Shown: piece by piece, positions 34,102 through 41,966 of the stretch | Numbering within the stretch: the first letter of the stretch is position 1 | Layout: every line of letters begins with the position of its first letter | Source of the DNA: JBFMCT01 sp046565765 | GTDB taxonomy: Bacteria; Actinomycetota; Acidimicrobiia; Acidimicrobiales; AC-14 | Reading direction: 5' to 3' | DNA: 64,000 nucleotides | Assembly: GCA_046565765.1 (NCBI GenBank) | Contig: JBKHXX010000049.1 | Location: 1-64,000, forward strand | Notes under the pieces: model-generated | What the model saw: only the letters and a program-made list of their open reading frames with translations | Database searches by the model: none | What the model was told of the DNA's origin: nothing | Translations under genes and position numbers: made by a program

Positions 34102-34896
34102 ATGGCCAACTTCAGCGCCAAGGACGTCCAGAGGCTGCGCCAGGTGACCGGCGCGGGCATGCTCGACTGCAAGAAGGCCCTGGAGGCCGTCGACGGCGAC
34201 TTCGACAAGGCCGTGAACTGGCTGCGGGAGAAGGGCCTGGCCCAGACGGGCAAGCGCTCCGACCGGGCCAACGAGCAGGGCGCGGTCGCCACCGCCAACA
34301 CCGGCACGGCGGCGGCAGCCGTCGAGCTCAAGTGCGAGACCGACTTCGTGGCCAAGTCGCCCGACTTCACCGCCATCGCCCACGAGATGGCGCAGGCCGT
34401 CGCGGAGCGGGGTGAGTCGGCCGTCGACGAGTTCAAGGAGCAGCTCGACAGCTTGCGCATCACCCTCAAGGAGAACATCGACGTGGGCCGGGTGGTCCGC
34501 TTCGAGGCGCCCGAGGGGGCGGTGCTCGACACCTACCTCCATAGCCAGAACGACCGGGGTGTCAACGGGGTGATCGTGGAGCTGGTGGGCGGCGACCGGG
34601 CCCTGGCCCACGAGGTCGCCCTCCACGTCGCGTCCATGCGGCCCCAGTGGCTGAGCCGCGAGGAGGTCCCGGAGGACCGCGTGGCCGCCGAGCGGGAGGT
34701 GCTGGAGAACCTCACCCGCAACGAGGGCAAGCCCGAGCAGGCCGTCCCCAAGATCGTCGAGGGCCGCCTCGGCGGGTTCTTCAAGGACCATGTCCTGCTC
34801 GAGCAGGGCTACGTCCGCGAGCCGAAGCAGAGCATCCGCCAGCTGCTGGGCAACGCCACCCTCACCCGCTTCGCCCAGGTCGAGATCGGGCGGTAG
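34102..34896 (+). CDS. tsf: Elongation factor Ts
   Basis: A 264-residue guanine-nucleotide exchange factor for EF-Tu. The N-terminal domain has VQRLRQVTGAGMLDCKKAL and VELKCETDFVAKSPDF, the classic EF-Ts motifs. The last 100 residues include LNDRGVNG-type coil residues (QNDRGVNGVIVELVGG) and GGFFKDHVLLEQGYV. It lies in the normal rpsB-tsf-pyrH-frr order. Confidence 0.97.
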   Translation: MANFSAKDVQRLRQVTGAGMLDCKKALEAVDGDFDKAVNWLREKGLAQTGKRSDRANEQGAVATANTGTAAAAVELKCETDFVAKSPDFTAIAHEMAQAVAERGESAVDEFKEQLDSLRITLKENIDVGRVVRFEAPEGAVLDTYLHSQNDRGVNGVIVELVGGDRALAHEVALHVASMRPQWLSREEVPEDRVAAEREVLENLTRNEGKPEQAVPKIVEGRLGGFFKDHVLLEQGYVREPKQSIRQLLGNATLTRFAQVEIGR

Positions 34897-34903
34897 CAGG
34901 CCG

Positions 34904-35653
34904 TTGGCCACCCCCACCAGCGGCAACGGCGCCCGGCCCCGATACGAGCGGGTCGTCCTCAAGCTGTCGGGCGAGGCGTTCGCCGACGCCACCATCGGCT
35001 ACGGCATCGACGGGGCGGTGGTGGCCCGCATCGCGGGTGAGATCTCCGAGGTCCGGCGCGACCTGGGCACCGAGATCGCGGTCGTCGTCGGCGGGGGCAA
35101 CATCTGGCGGGGCATGGCCGGCGCCGGGGCGGGCATGGACCGGGCCCAGGCCGACACCATGGGCATGCTGGCCACCGTGATCAACGCCCTGGCCCTCCAG
35201 GACGCCCTCGAGAAGCTGGGCGAGCCCACGCGCGTGCTCACCGCCATCCATATGGCCGAGGTGGCCGAGCCCTACATCCGCCGCCGGGCCCAGCGTCACC
35301 TGGAAAAGGGGCGCGTGGTGATCCTGGCCGGCGGCACCGGCAACCCGTACTTCACCACCGACACCACCGCCGCCCTGCGCGCCGCGGAGATCGGCGCGGG
35401 AGCCGTCCTCAAGGGCACCCACTCCGGGGTGGACGGCGTCTACGACGACGACCCCCTGCTCAACCCCGACGCCACCAAGTTCACCGAGGTGGCCTACATC
35501 GAGGTCCTCAACCGCGGCCTCAAGGTGATGGATTCAACCGCCATCACGTTCTGCATGGACAACAAGCTGCCGATCGTCGTCTTCAACCTCATGGAACAGG
35601 GCAACATCCGACGCGCCCTCGAGGGCGAGTCGATCGGTACGCTGGTCTCGTGA
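34904..35653 (+). CDS. pyrH: Uridylate kinase (UMP kinase)
   Basis: A 249-residue kinase that phosphorylates UMP to UDP. Motifs are YERVVLKLSGEAFAD, VVVGGGNIWRG, MGMLATVINALALQD, TGNPYFTTDTTAALRA and LKVMDSTAITFC. The TTG start at 34904 gives a short Thr/Gly-rich N-terminus before the conserved kinase start; later starts would truncate it. The end overlaps frr by four bases (GTGA). Confidence 0.95.
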   Translation: MATPTSGNGARPRYERVVLKLSGEAFADATIGYGIDGAVVARIAGEISEVRRDLGTEIAVVVGGGNIWRGMAGAGAGMDRAQADTMGMLATVINALALQDALEKLGEPTRVLTAIHMAEVAEPYIRRRAQRHLEKGRVVILAGGTGNPYFTTDTTAALRAAEIGAGAVLKGTHSGVDGVYDDDPLLNPDATKFTEVAYIEVLNRGLKVMDSTAITFCMDNKLPIVVFNLMEQGNIRRALEGESIGTLVS

Positions 35654-36231
35654 GCAGCTCCGACGAGACGCCGGAGGTCGACGACATCCTCATGGAGGCG
35701 GCCGAGAAGATGGGCAAGGCCGTCGCCCACACCCAGGCCGACTTCGCCGGCATCCGCACGGGCCGGGCCACGCCCGCCCTCGTCGAGAAGCTGAAGGTGG
35801 AGTACTACGGGGCCGACGTGCCGCTCCAGCAGCTGGCCGGGTTCTCGGTGCCCGAGGCGCGGATGCTGGTCATCGCCCCCTACGACAAGAACTCGATCCG
35901 CGCCATCGAGCGGGCCATCCAGAACTCCGACCTCTCGATCAACCCCTCCAACGACGGGCAGGTCATCCGCCTGGTCTTCCCCCAGCTCACGCAGGAGCGG
36001 CGCAAGGAGCTGGTCAAGGTGGTGCGCCACAAGGCGGAGGAGGGCAGGGTCGCGACCCGCAACGTGCGGCGGGAGGCGCGCAAAGAGCTCGAGCACCTCG
36101 AGAAGGACGGCGAGATGTCGGCCGACGACCTCGAGCGGGCCGAGAAGGAGCTGGAGAAGCTGACGCACGAGTACGTGGCCGAGATCGACCGCATGCTCGC
36201 CCGTAAGGAGCAGGAGCTGCTCGAGGTCTGA
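35650..36231 (+). CDS. frr: Ribosome recycling factor
   Basis: A 193-residue protein that, with EF-G, splits post-termination ribosomes. It has FAGIRTGRATPALVEKLKVE near the N-terminus, then YGADVPLQQLAGFSVPEARM, SDLSINPSNDGQVIRL, and the three-helix ending with VAEIDRMLARKEQELL. GTG 35650 overlaps the pyrH stop. Confidence 0.96.
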   Translation: MSSSDETPEVDDILMEAAEKMGKAVAHTQADFAGIRTGRATPALVEKLKVEYYGADVPLQQLAGFSVPEARMLVIAPYDKNSIRAIERAIQNSDLSINPSNDGQVIRLVFPQLTQERRKELVKVVRHKAEEGRVATRNVRREARKELEHLEKDGEMSADDLERAEKELEKLTHEYVAEIDRMLARKEQELLEV

Positions 36232-36275
36232 CCGGTGGCGACCGCCGCCGGCCGATCGCAGGGGAGGGAGGCCAC

Positions 36276-38306
36276 ATGGACGACGACCGTTTCGACGACC
36301 CCCCCGGGTTCGACCTCACCCCGCCCCGTGCCCGGCCCACCGACGAGGGCGAGATCGAGCCCGACCTCGACCAGGACCCCTGGGCCGACATGGGCGCCCG
36401 CCGCGGCCCCCGGTCGGCGGCCGAGGGCGTGCGCATCATCGGCGCCGACGAGGCGGCCGCCGCCATCGAGTCCGGCCAGGTGGCCCCCAAGAAGCCGGAG
36501 GACGAGCTGCGCTTCGGCGACGTGCCGCCTCAGCCCCCCGGGCCCCGGCCCTCGCTGCGCTTCCCGGGAGCCGATCCCGCCGCGGTGGAGAAGCCGCCGG
36601 TGGTGGAACCCCGGCCCAGCGCCCCCGAGCGGGAGTCCGCCGCGGCCGAGGCCGCCCGCCGCTGGGACGAGGCCCTGGCCCGCTCCAGCGAGGGGCGCAG
36701 CCGCAGCCGCTCCGCCTCGGCCCTGTTCGGCGAGGCCGACGACCCCGACGACCCCTTCGGCGTGCGCCGCAGCACCGGCATGGGCTCGAGCTTCGGCTCG
36801 CCCCGTGCCTCGTCGGAGGCTCCTCCGCCCCCGCCACCGCCGCCACCACCCCCGCCACCGCCTTCGTTCCCCTCCGGACCGCCGCCACCCGCGCCACCTC
36901 CTCCGCCGCCCCCGCCGTACTCGTCCTACGGGGAGGAGCCGTCCGGCTCCTACCAGCCCGCCTTCCAGCAGGGCCCCTACGCGTCATCGGCCGACGAGCC
37001 CAGCTGGCTGGCCGAGGACCCCGACCTGCTGGCCCCACCGCCGCCCCCACCGCCAACACCGCCGGGGCCACCCCGTTTCGACCGCGACCCAGGGACGGCA
37101 TCTATGCAGCATTGGACTGAGCCACCGTCGGGGGAAGTCCCCCGCATCCTGATCGACGAGGAGGAGGAGGGCGAGCCCGGCGACGAGGACCTGAGCGCCT
37201 GGGGGTCCCTCGGGGCCAGCCCGCGGTGGCGCGACCAGCCCACCGACTGGGAGGACGCCGACTTCAACGAGGCCATCCTGGCCGACGAGGGCCACCGGGT
37301 CGGCGCCCTGCGGGCCCGCGACCCCGGCGACTCGGCCCCGTTCTCCTTCGACGACGTCGAGGAGGAGGATGACGAGGAGCCCCTTCCGTCCCCCTACGAC
37401 CGGGGACCGGGGGGCGGCGCACCGGTGCCCGGGCGGGCGCGCATCTCCACCCTGCCGACGGGCGGGCCCCGCCTCACGCCACCGGGTGGTGGCGGCCGGC
37501 GGTCCGACCCCCGCGACGTGTCCACCCGGGTGGTCACCGGCGCCATCGCCGGCGGGGTCCTGCTGGTGGCGGCCGCCATCGGGCCCGCCGCCCTGGTGTT
37601 CCTGGTGGCCGTCGCCCTCACCATGGCCACCGCCGAGCTGTTCCAGGCCCTGCGCACGCGCGGCCACAACCCCGCCACCCTGCTGGGGCTGGTGGGCACC
37701 GCCTCGATGGTGGGAGCCGTCTACTGGCGGGGCCTCGAGGCCTACCCGCTGGTGCTCTCCCTCTACGTGCTGTTCGCCATGCTGTGGTACCTGACCGGCG
37801 TGGTCAGGGCCCGGCCCACCGTCAACATCGCGGTGAGCGTGATGGCCTTCATGTACGTGGCGTTCCTGGGCTCGTTCGCCGCCCTGATGCTCAAGGCCGG
37901 CAGCCCGGGCATGAAGATCCTCCTGGGCGCCATCATCGCCACCGTGGCCTACGACATCGGCGCCTTCTTCACCGGGCGCTCCATGGGCAAGACGCCGCTC
38001 GCCCCCGCCATCAGCCCCAACAAGACGGTCGAGGGCATGGTGGGCGCCACCCTCGTCACGATCCTCGTGTGCTGGATCGTGGTGGGCTCCATCGACCCGT
38101 GGGACCGGGGCAAGGCGGTGTGGCTCGCCCTGGCCGTGTCGCTGGCCGCCCCCCTCGGCGACCTGTGCGAGTCGATGATCAAGCGGGACCTCGACGTCAA
38201 GGACATGGGGAACATCCTCCCCGGCCACGGCGGCGTGCTCGACCGCATCGACGCCCTCCTGTTCGTGATGCCGGCCACGTACTACCTCGTGCGCGTCGTC
38301 TTCTGA
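36276..38306 (+). CDS. cdsA: Phosphatidate cytidylyltransferase CdsA with long disordered N-terminus
   Basis: Residues about 415-676 form a CdsA integral membrane enzyme that makes CDP-diacylglycerol from CTP and phosphatidate. Seven or eight helices are followed by the signature SMIKRDLDVKDMGNILPGHG, then GVLDRIDALLF. The preceding 410 residues are hydrophilic and probably disordered, with two proline runs (10 or more consecutive Pro near 190 and 215), charged acidic blocks and one SRSRSAS patch. CdsA is normally about 260-300 residues, so the N-terminal extension is unusual. It follows frr with GGGAGGGAGG before ATG. Confidence 0.93.
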   Translation: MDDDRFDDPPGFDLTPPRARPTDEGEIEPDLDQDPWADMGARRGPRSAAEGVRIIGADEAAAAIESGQVAPKKPEDELRFGDVPPQPPGPRPSLRFPGADPAAVEKPPVVEPRPSAPERESAAAEAARRWDEALARSSEGRSRSRSASALFGEADDPDDPFGVRRSTGMGSSFGSPRASSEAPPPPPPPPPPPPPPSFPSGPPPPAPPPPPPPPYSSYGEEPSGSYQPAFQQGPYASSADEPSWLAEDPDLLAPPPPPPPTPPGPPRFDRDPGTASMQHWTEPPSGEVPRILIDEEEEGEPGDEDLSAWGSLGASPRWRDQPTDWEDADFNEAILADEGHRVGALRARDPGDSAPFSFDDVEEEDDEEPLPSPYDRGPGGGAPVPGRARISTLPTGGPRLTPPGGGGRRSDPRDVSTRVVTGAIAGGVLLVAAAIGPAALVFLVAVALTMATAELFQALRTRGHNPATLLGLVGTASMVGAVYWRGLEAYPLVLSLYVLFAMLWYLTGVVRARPTVNIAVSVMAFMYVAFLGSFAALMLKAGSPGMKILLGAIIATVAYDIGAFFTGRSMGKTPLAPAISPNKTVEGMVGATLVTILVCWIVVGSIDPWDRGKAVWLALAVSLAAPLGDLCESMIKRDLDVKDMGNILPGHGGVLDRIDALLFVMPATYYLVRVVF

Positions 38307-38314
38307 CCGCCTGC

Positions 38315-39496
38315 GTGGCCGAACGCAGCACGAACGGTCCCGTCACCGTCGCCATCGCCGGCTCGACCGGCTCCATCGGCACGCAGACCATCGACGTGGT
38401 GCGGGGCGACCCCGACCGCTACCGGGTGGTGGCGCTGGGCGCGTCGCGGTCGGTGGCGCAGCTGGCCGAGCAGGCCCGGGAGCTGCGCCCCGAGCGGGTG
38501 GCCATCGCCGACCCGTCCCTCGAGGCCGAGCTCAAGGCGGCGGTCCCGCACGGCACCGAGGTGTGGGCCGGGGAGGGCGCCCTGGCCGCCATCGCCGGTG
38601 AGGCCGAGGTGGTGGTTAACGGGGTTGTCGGGTTCGCCGGCCTGCCCGTCACCCTCACCGCCCTGGAAGCGGGCCGCCGCCTGGCCCTGGCCAACAAGGA
38701 GTCGCTGATCGCGGCCGGCCCGGTCGTGCAGCGGGCCCGGGCCACGCCCGGGGCGGAGATCATCCCCGTGGATTCCGAGCACTGCGCCGTGCACCAGTGC
38801 CTGCGCTCGGGCGCCCGGGAGCGTGTCCGGCGGATCGTCCTCACCGCCAGCGGCGGGCCGTTCCGGGGGCGCCGGGCCGGCGAGCTGCGATCGGTCACCG
38901 TGGACGACGCCCTCGCCCATCCGACCTGGTCGATGGGGCCGAAGATCACCGTGGACTCGTCCACGCTCATGAACAAGGGGCTGGAGGTCATCGAGGCCCA
39001 CGAGCTGTTCGGGCTCGACTACGGCGCCATCGACGTGGTCGTCCACCCCCAGTCGGTGGTGCACTCGATGGTGGAGTTCACCGACGGGGCCACCATCGCC
39101 CAGCTGTCGGAGCCCGACATGCGGCTGCCCATCGCCTACGCCCTGGCCTACCCCGACCGGGCCACGGCCCCCTTCGGCGCCCTGGACTGGTCGGAGGCCC
39201 GCCGCCTCGACTTCGAGCCCCCTGACCGGTCCGCCTTCCCCTGCCTCGACCTCGCCTACCGGGCGGGGCGGACGGGGGGCACCGCCCCGGCCTGGCTGAA
39301 CGCGGCCAACGAGGTGGCGGTGGAGGCGTTCCTGAACGGGCTCATCCCGTGGACCGGGATCGCCGATGTCATCTCCGAGACCCTCGAGCGGCACGATGGA
39401 ACAGAGCCGGCAGGCGCCGACGTTGTCCTAGAGGCCGATCGGCTGGCGCGCGCACGGGCGCGCCAGGCGGTAGAACGGAGATCCGCGACGACATGA
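38315..39496 (+). CDS. dxr: 1-deoxy-D-xylulose-5-phosphate reductoisomerase
   Basis: A 393-residue enzyme of the MEP isoprenoid pathway that converts DXP to MEP with NADPH. The nucleotide-binding site is AGSTGSIGTQTIDVV. Metal and substrate motifs are NKESLIAAG, VDSEHCAVHQCL, ITVDSSTLMNKGLEVIEAHE and LNAANEVAVEAFL. GTG 38315 precedes the conserved block by about 11 residues. The stop overlaps rseP ATG. Confidence 0.95.
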   Translation: MAERSTNGPVTVAIAGSTGSIGTQTIDVVRGDPDRYRVVALGASRSVAQLAEQARELRPERVAIADPSLEAELKAAVPHGTEVWAGEGALAAIAGEAEVVVNGVVGFAGLPVTLTALEAGRRLALANKESLIAAGPVVQRARATPGAEIIPVDSEHCAVHQCLRSGARERVRRIVLTASGGPFRGRRAGELRSVTVDDALAHPTWSMGPKITVDSSTLMNKGLEVIEAHELFGLDYGAIDVVVHPQSVVHSMVEFTDGATIAQLSEPDMRLPIAYALAYPDRATAPFGALDWSEARRLDFEPPDRSAFPCLDLAYRAGRTGGTAPAWLNAANEVAVEAFLNGLIPWTGIADVISETLERHDGTEPAGADVVLEADRLARARARQAVERRSATT

Positions 39497-40764
39497 GCCA
39501 GACCAGCGAACACCCGCCGCCCCCGCCCCCCGCCGACGCCCCCGAGGGCCGAGAGGCCAACTCGCCGACCCGGGCGGTGGTCATGCTGGTCCTGCTGGGC
39601 GCCCTCACCGTCTGGGCCATCGTCAGCGGGTCGTTCCCCGCCCTGGCCTTCGTCCTGGCCCTGATGGCCTCGGTGATGATCCACGAGGCCGGCCACTTCC
39701 TCACCGCCAAGTGGACGGGGATGAAGGTGACCGAGTTCTTCCTGGGCTTCGGGCCGCGGCTGTGGTCCACCCGCCGGGGCGAGACGGAGTACGGGGTGAA
39801 GGCCATCCCGGCCGGCGGCTACGTCCGCATCGTGGGGATGTCGAACGTCGAGAAGGGGATCGACCCCTCCGAGGAGCACCGCACCTACCGCCAGCAGTCG
39901 TATCCCAAGAAGCTGCTGGTGGCGGTGGCGGGCATCGTCACCCACTTCGTGATGGCCTTCCTGCTGCTGATGATCCTGTGGACGGTCGTGGGCGTGCCCG
40001 ACCCCGACCAGCCCACCCTCGAGGTCGGCTCGATCAGCCGCTTGGAGACGGGGCCGAGCCCGGCCCAGGAGGCCGGTTTCCGGGTGGGCGACAAGATCGT
40101 GGCCGTCGACGGCCAGCCCCTCGAGCGGTGGGCCGACCTGCCCGCCTACATCCAGGAGCGGCCCGGCCGCCCCATCGCCTTCACCGTCGAGCGCGACGGC
40201 GAGCGGCTGACACTGACCGCCACCCCCGCCCCCACCAACCCCGAAGGGGAGCCGGTGGGGTTCGTGGGCATCGGCTCCACGCCCGCGGTGGAGCGGGTCA
40301 ACCCCGTGGTCGCCGCCGGGCGGTCGATCGAGGACGTCGGTCGCCTCACCGTCGCCTCGGTCGAGGCCATCTTCAACTTCTTCTCGCCCTCCGCCCTCAG
40401 CGACTACGGGGACGTGTTGAGCGGCCGGGGCAGCGACTCCGACGCCCGCCCCGTCTCGGTGGTGGGCGTGGTCCGCATCGCCGACCAGGCCGCCGAGAAC
40501 GGGATCATGGACTTCCTGCTGCTGTTCGTGGGCCTCAACATCTTCTTCGCCGTCTTCAACGCCGTCCCCCTGCCGCCTTTCGACGGCGGGCACATCGCCA
40601 TCGCCACCTACGAGCGGCTCCGGTCGCGCCGGGGCGTCCGCTACCAGGCCGACGGCCAGAAGCTCCTCCCCCTGACGGTGGCCGTGTTCGTCCTCCTGGT
40701 GGGCCTGGGGCTCACCTCGGTCTGGCTGGACATCGTCGACCCCATCAACAACCCGTTCCAGTGA
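39493..40764 (+). CDS. rseP: Site-2 metalloprotease, RseP/M50 family
   Basis: A 423-residue intramembrane zinc protease that cleaves membrane-bound regulatory proteins such as anti-sigma factors. The zinc motif HEAGH is in ASVMIHEAGHFLTAKW near residue 62. A central PDZ domain spans about 180-260 (AGFRVGDKIVAVDGQPLERW). The second motif NAVPLPPFDGGH lies near the C-terminal helices. It lies between dxr and ispG, the standard actinobacterial order. Overlaps of four bases occur on both sides. Confidence 0.93.
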   Translation: MSQTSEHPPPPPPADAPEGREANSPTRAVVMLVLLGALTVWAIVSGSFPALAFVLALMASVMIHEAGHFLTAKWTGMKVTEFFLGFGPRLWSTRRGETEYGVKAIPAGGYVRIVGMSNVEKGIDPSEEHRTYRQQSYPKKLLVAVAGIVTHFVMAFLLLMILWTVVGVPDPDQPTLEVGSISRLETGPSPAQEAGFRVGDKIVAVDGQPLERWADLPAYIQERPGRPIAFTVERDGERLTLTATPAPTNPEGEPVGFVGIGSTPAVERVNPVVAAGRSIEDVGRLTVASVEAIFNFFSPSALSDYGDVLSGRGSDSDARPVSVVGVVRIADQAAENGIMDFLLLFVGLNIFFAVFNAVPLPPFDGGHIAIATYERLRSRRGVRYQADGQKLLPLTVAVFVLLVGLGLTSVWLDIVDPINNPFQ

Positions 40765-41966
40765 TCTCCCGCCGGCCGACGCGGCAGATCACCGTCGGTG
40801 ACGTGAAGGTGGGCGGGGGGGCGCCGGTCAGCGTCCAGTCGATGACGACGACCAAGACGGCCGACGTCAACGGCACGCTTGCCCAGATCTACGCCCTGGC
40901 CGCGGCCGGTGCCGACATCGTGCGGGTCACCTGCAACGAGCCCGAGGCGGCGGTGGCCCTGGCCCAGATCCTGCCCCGCTCGCCGGTGCCCATCGTGGCC
41001 GACATCCACTACCAGTACCGGCTGGCCCTGGCCGCCCTCGACGCCGGCGTGCACTGCCTGCGGCTCAACCCCGGCAACATCCGCAAGGCCGACCAGGTGA
41101 AGCTGGTGGCCGAGGAGGCCAAGGCCCGGGGCGTGCCGATCCGCATCGGGGTCAACGCCGGGTCGCTCGACGACGACATCGCCGCCACCCACGGCATCAC
41201 TCCGGAGGCGCTGGTGGCGTCGGCCCAGCGGGAGCTGGGGTACTTCGCCGAGGTCGGCTTCGAGGACGTCAAGATCTCGGTCAAGGCCTCGAGCGTGCCG
41301 CTCATGATCGAGGCCTACCGCCAGCTGGCCGAGGTCACCGACCACCCCCTCCACCTGGGCGTCACCGAGGCGGGCCCGCCGCCGGCGGGCCTGATCAAGG
41401 CCACCGCCGGCATCGCCACCCTGCTGTCGGAGGGCATCGGCGACACCATCCGCTACTCCCTCACCGCCGACCCGGTGGAGGAGGCCAAGGCCGGGCGCCA
41501 GCTGCTGGAGGCCCTCGGGCTGCGGGAGCGCAAGTCGGTGGACCTCATCGCCTGCCCGTCGTGCGGGCGGGCCGAGGTCGACGTCATCCGGGTGGCCCAG
41601 GAGGCCCAGGAGGCCCTGGCCGAGCGCAACCTGCCCATCCAGGTGGCGATCATGGGCTGCGTGGTCAACGGGCCGGGCGAGGCCCGCGGTGCCGACCTCG
41701 GCATCGCCGCCGGCCGGGGCAAGGGCCACCTGTTCGTCCGGGGCCAGGTGGTGCGGGTCGTCCCCGAGGCCGACATGGTCGCCGCCCTGGTCGAGGAGGC
41801 CGAGCGGCTGGTGGCCGAAGGGGCCGAGGCCCGCCTCGCCGCCGCCGACGCCGGCGCCGCCGAGGAGGCCGAGCGCACCCGCCTGGCCCTGCTCGCCGAC
41901 CAGGGCGACGACCCCAACGCCGTCGGCCAGCGCGTCGAGCTCATCCAGAAGGAGCTTCGCTCCTAA
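40761..41966 (+). CDS. ispG: 4-hydroxy-3-methylbut-2-en-1-yl diphosphate synthase (flavodoxin)
   Basis: A 401-residue iron-sulfur enzyme of the MEP pathway that converts MEcPP to HMBPP. The N-terminal TIM barrel has SVQSMTTTKTADVNGTLAQI and LRLNPGNIR. The [4Fe-4S] cluster is held by CPSCGR and by the Cys in IMGCVVNGPGEARGADLG. The GTG start overlaps the rseP stop. Its C-terminus has a 40-residue Ala/Glu-rich extension. Its end overlaps the convergent ABC transporter end by four bases. Confidence 0.95.
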   Translation: MISRRPTRQITVGDVKVGGGAPVSVQSMTTTKTADVNGTLAQIYALAAAGADIVRVTCNEPEAAVALAQILPRSPVPIVADIHYQYRLALAALDAGVHCLRLNPGNIRKADQVKLVAEEAKARGVPIRIGVNAGSLDDDIAATHGITPEALVASAQRELGYFAEVGFEDVKISVKASSVPLMIEAYRQLAEVTDHPLHLGVTEAGPPPAGLIKATAGIATLLSEGIGDTIRYSLTADPVEEAKAGRQLLEALGLRERKSVDLIACPSCGRAEVDVIRVAQEAQEALAERNLPIQVAIMGCVVNGPGEARGADLGIAAGRGKGHLFVRGQVVRVVPEADMVAALVEEAERLVAEGAEARLAAADAGAAEEAERTRLALLADQGDDPNAVGQRVELIQKELRS

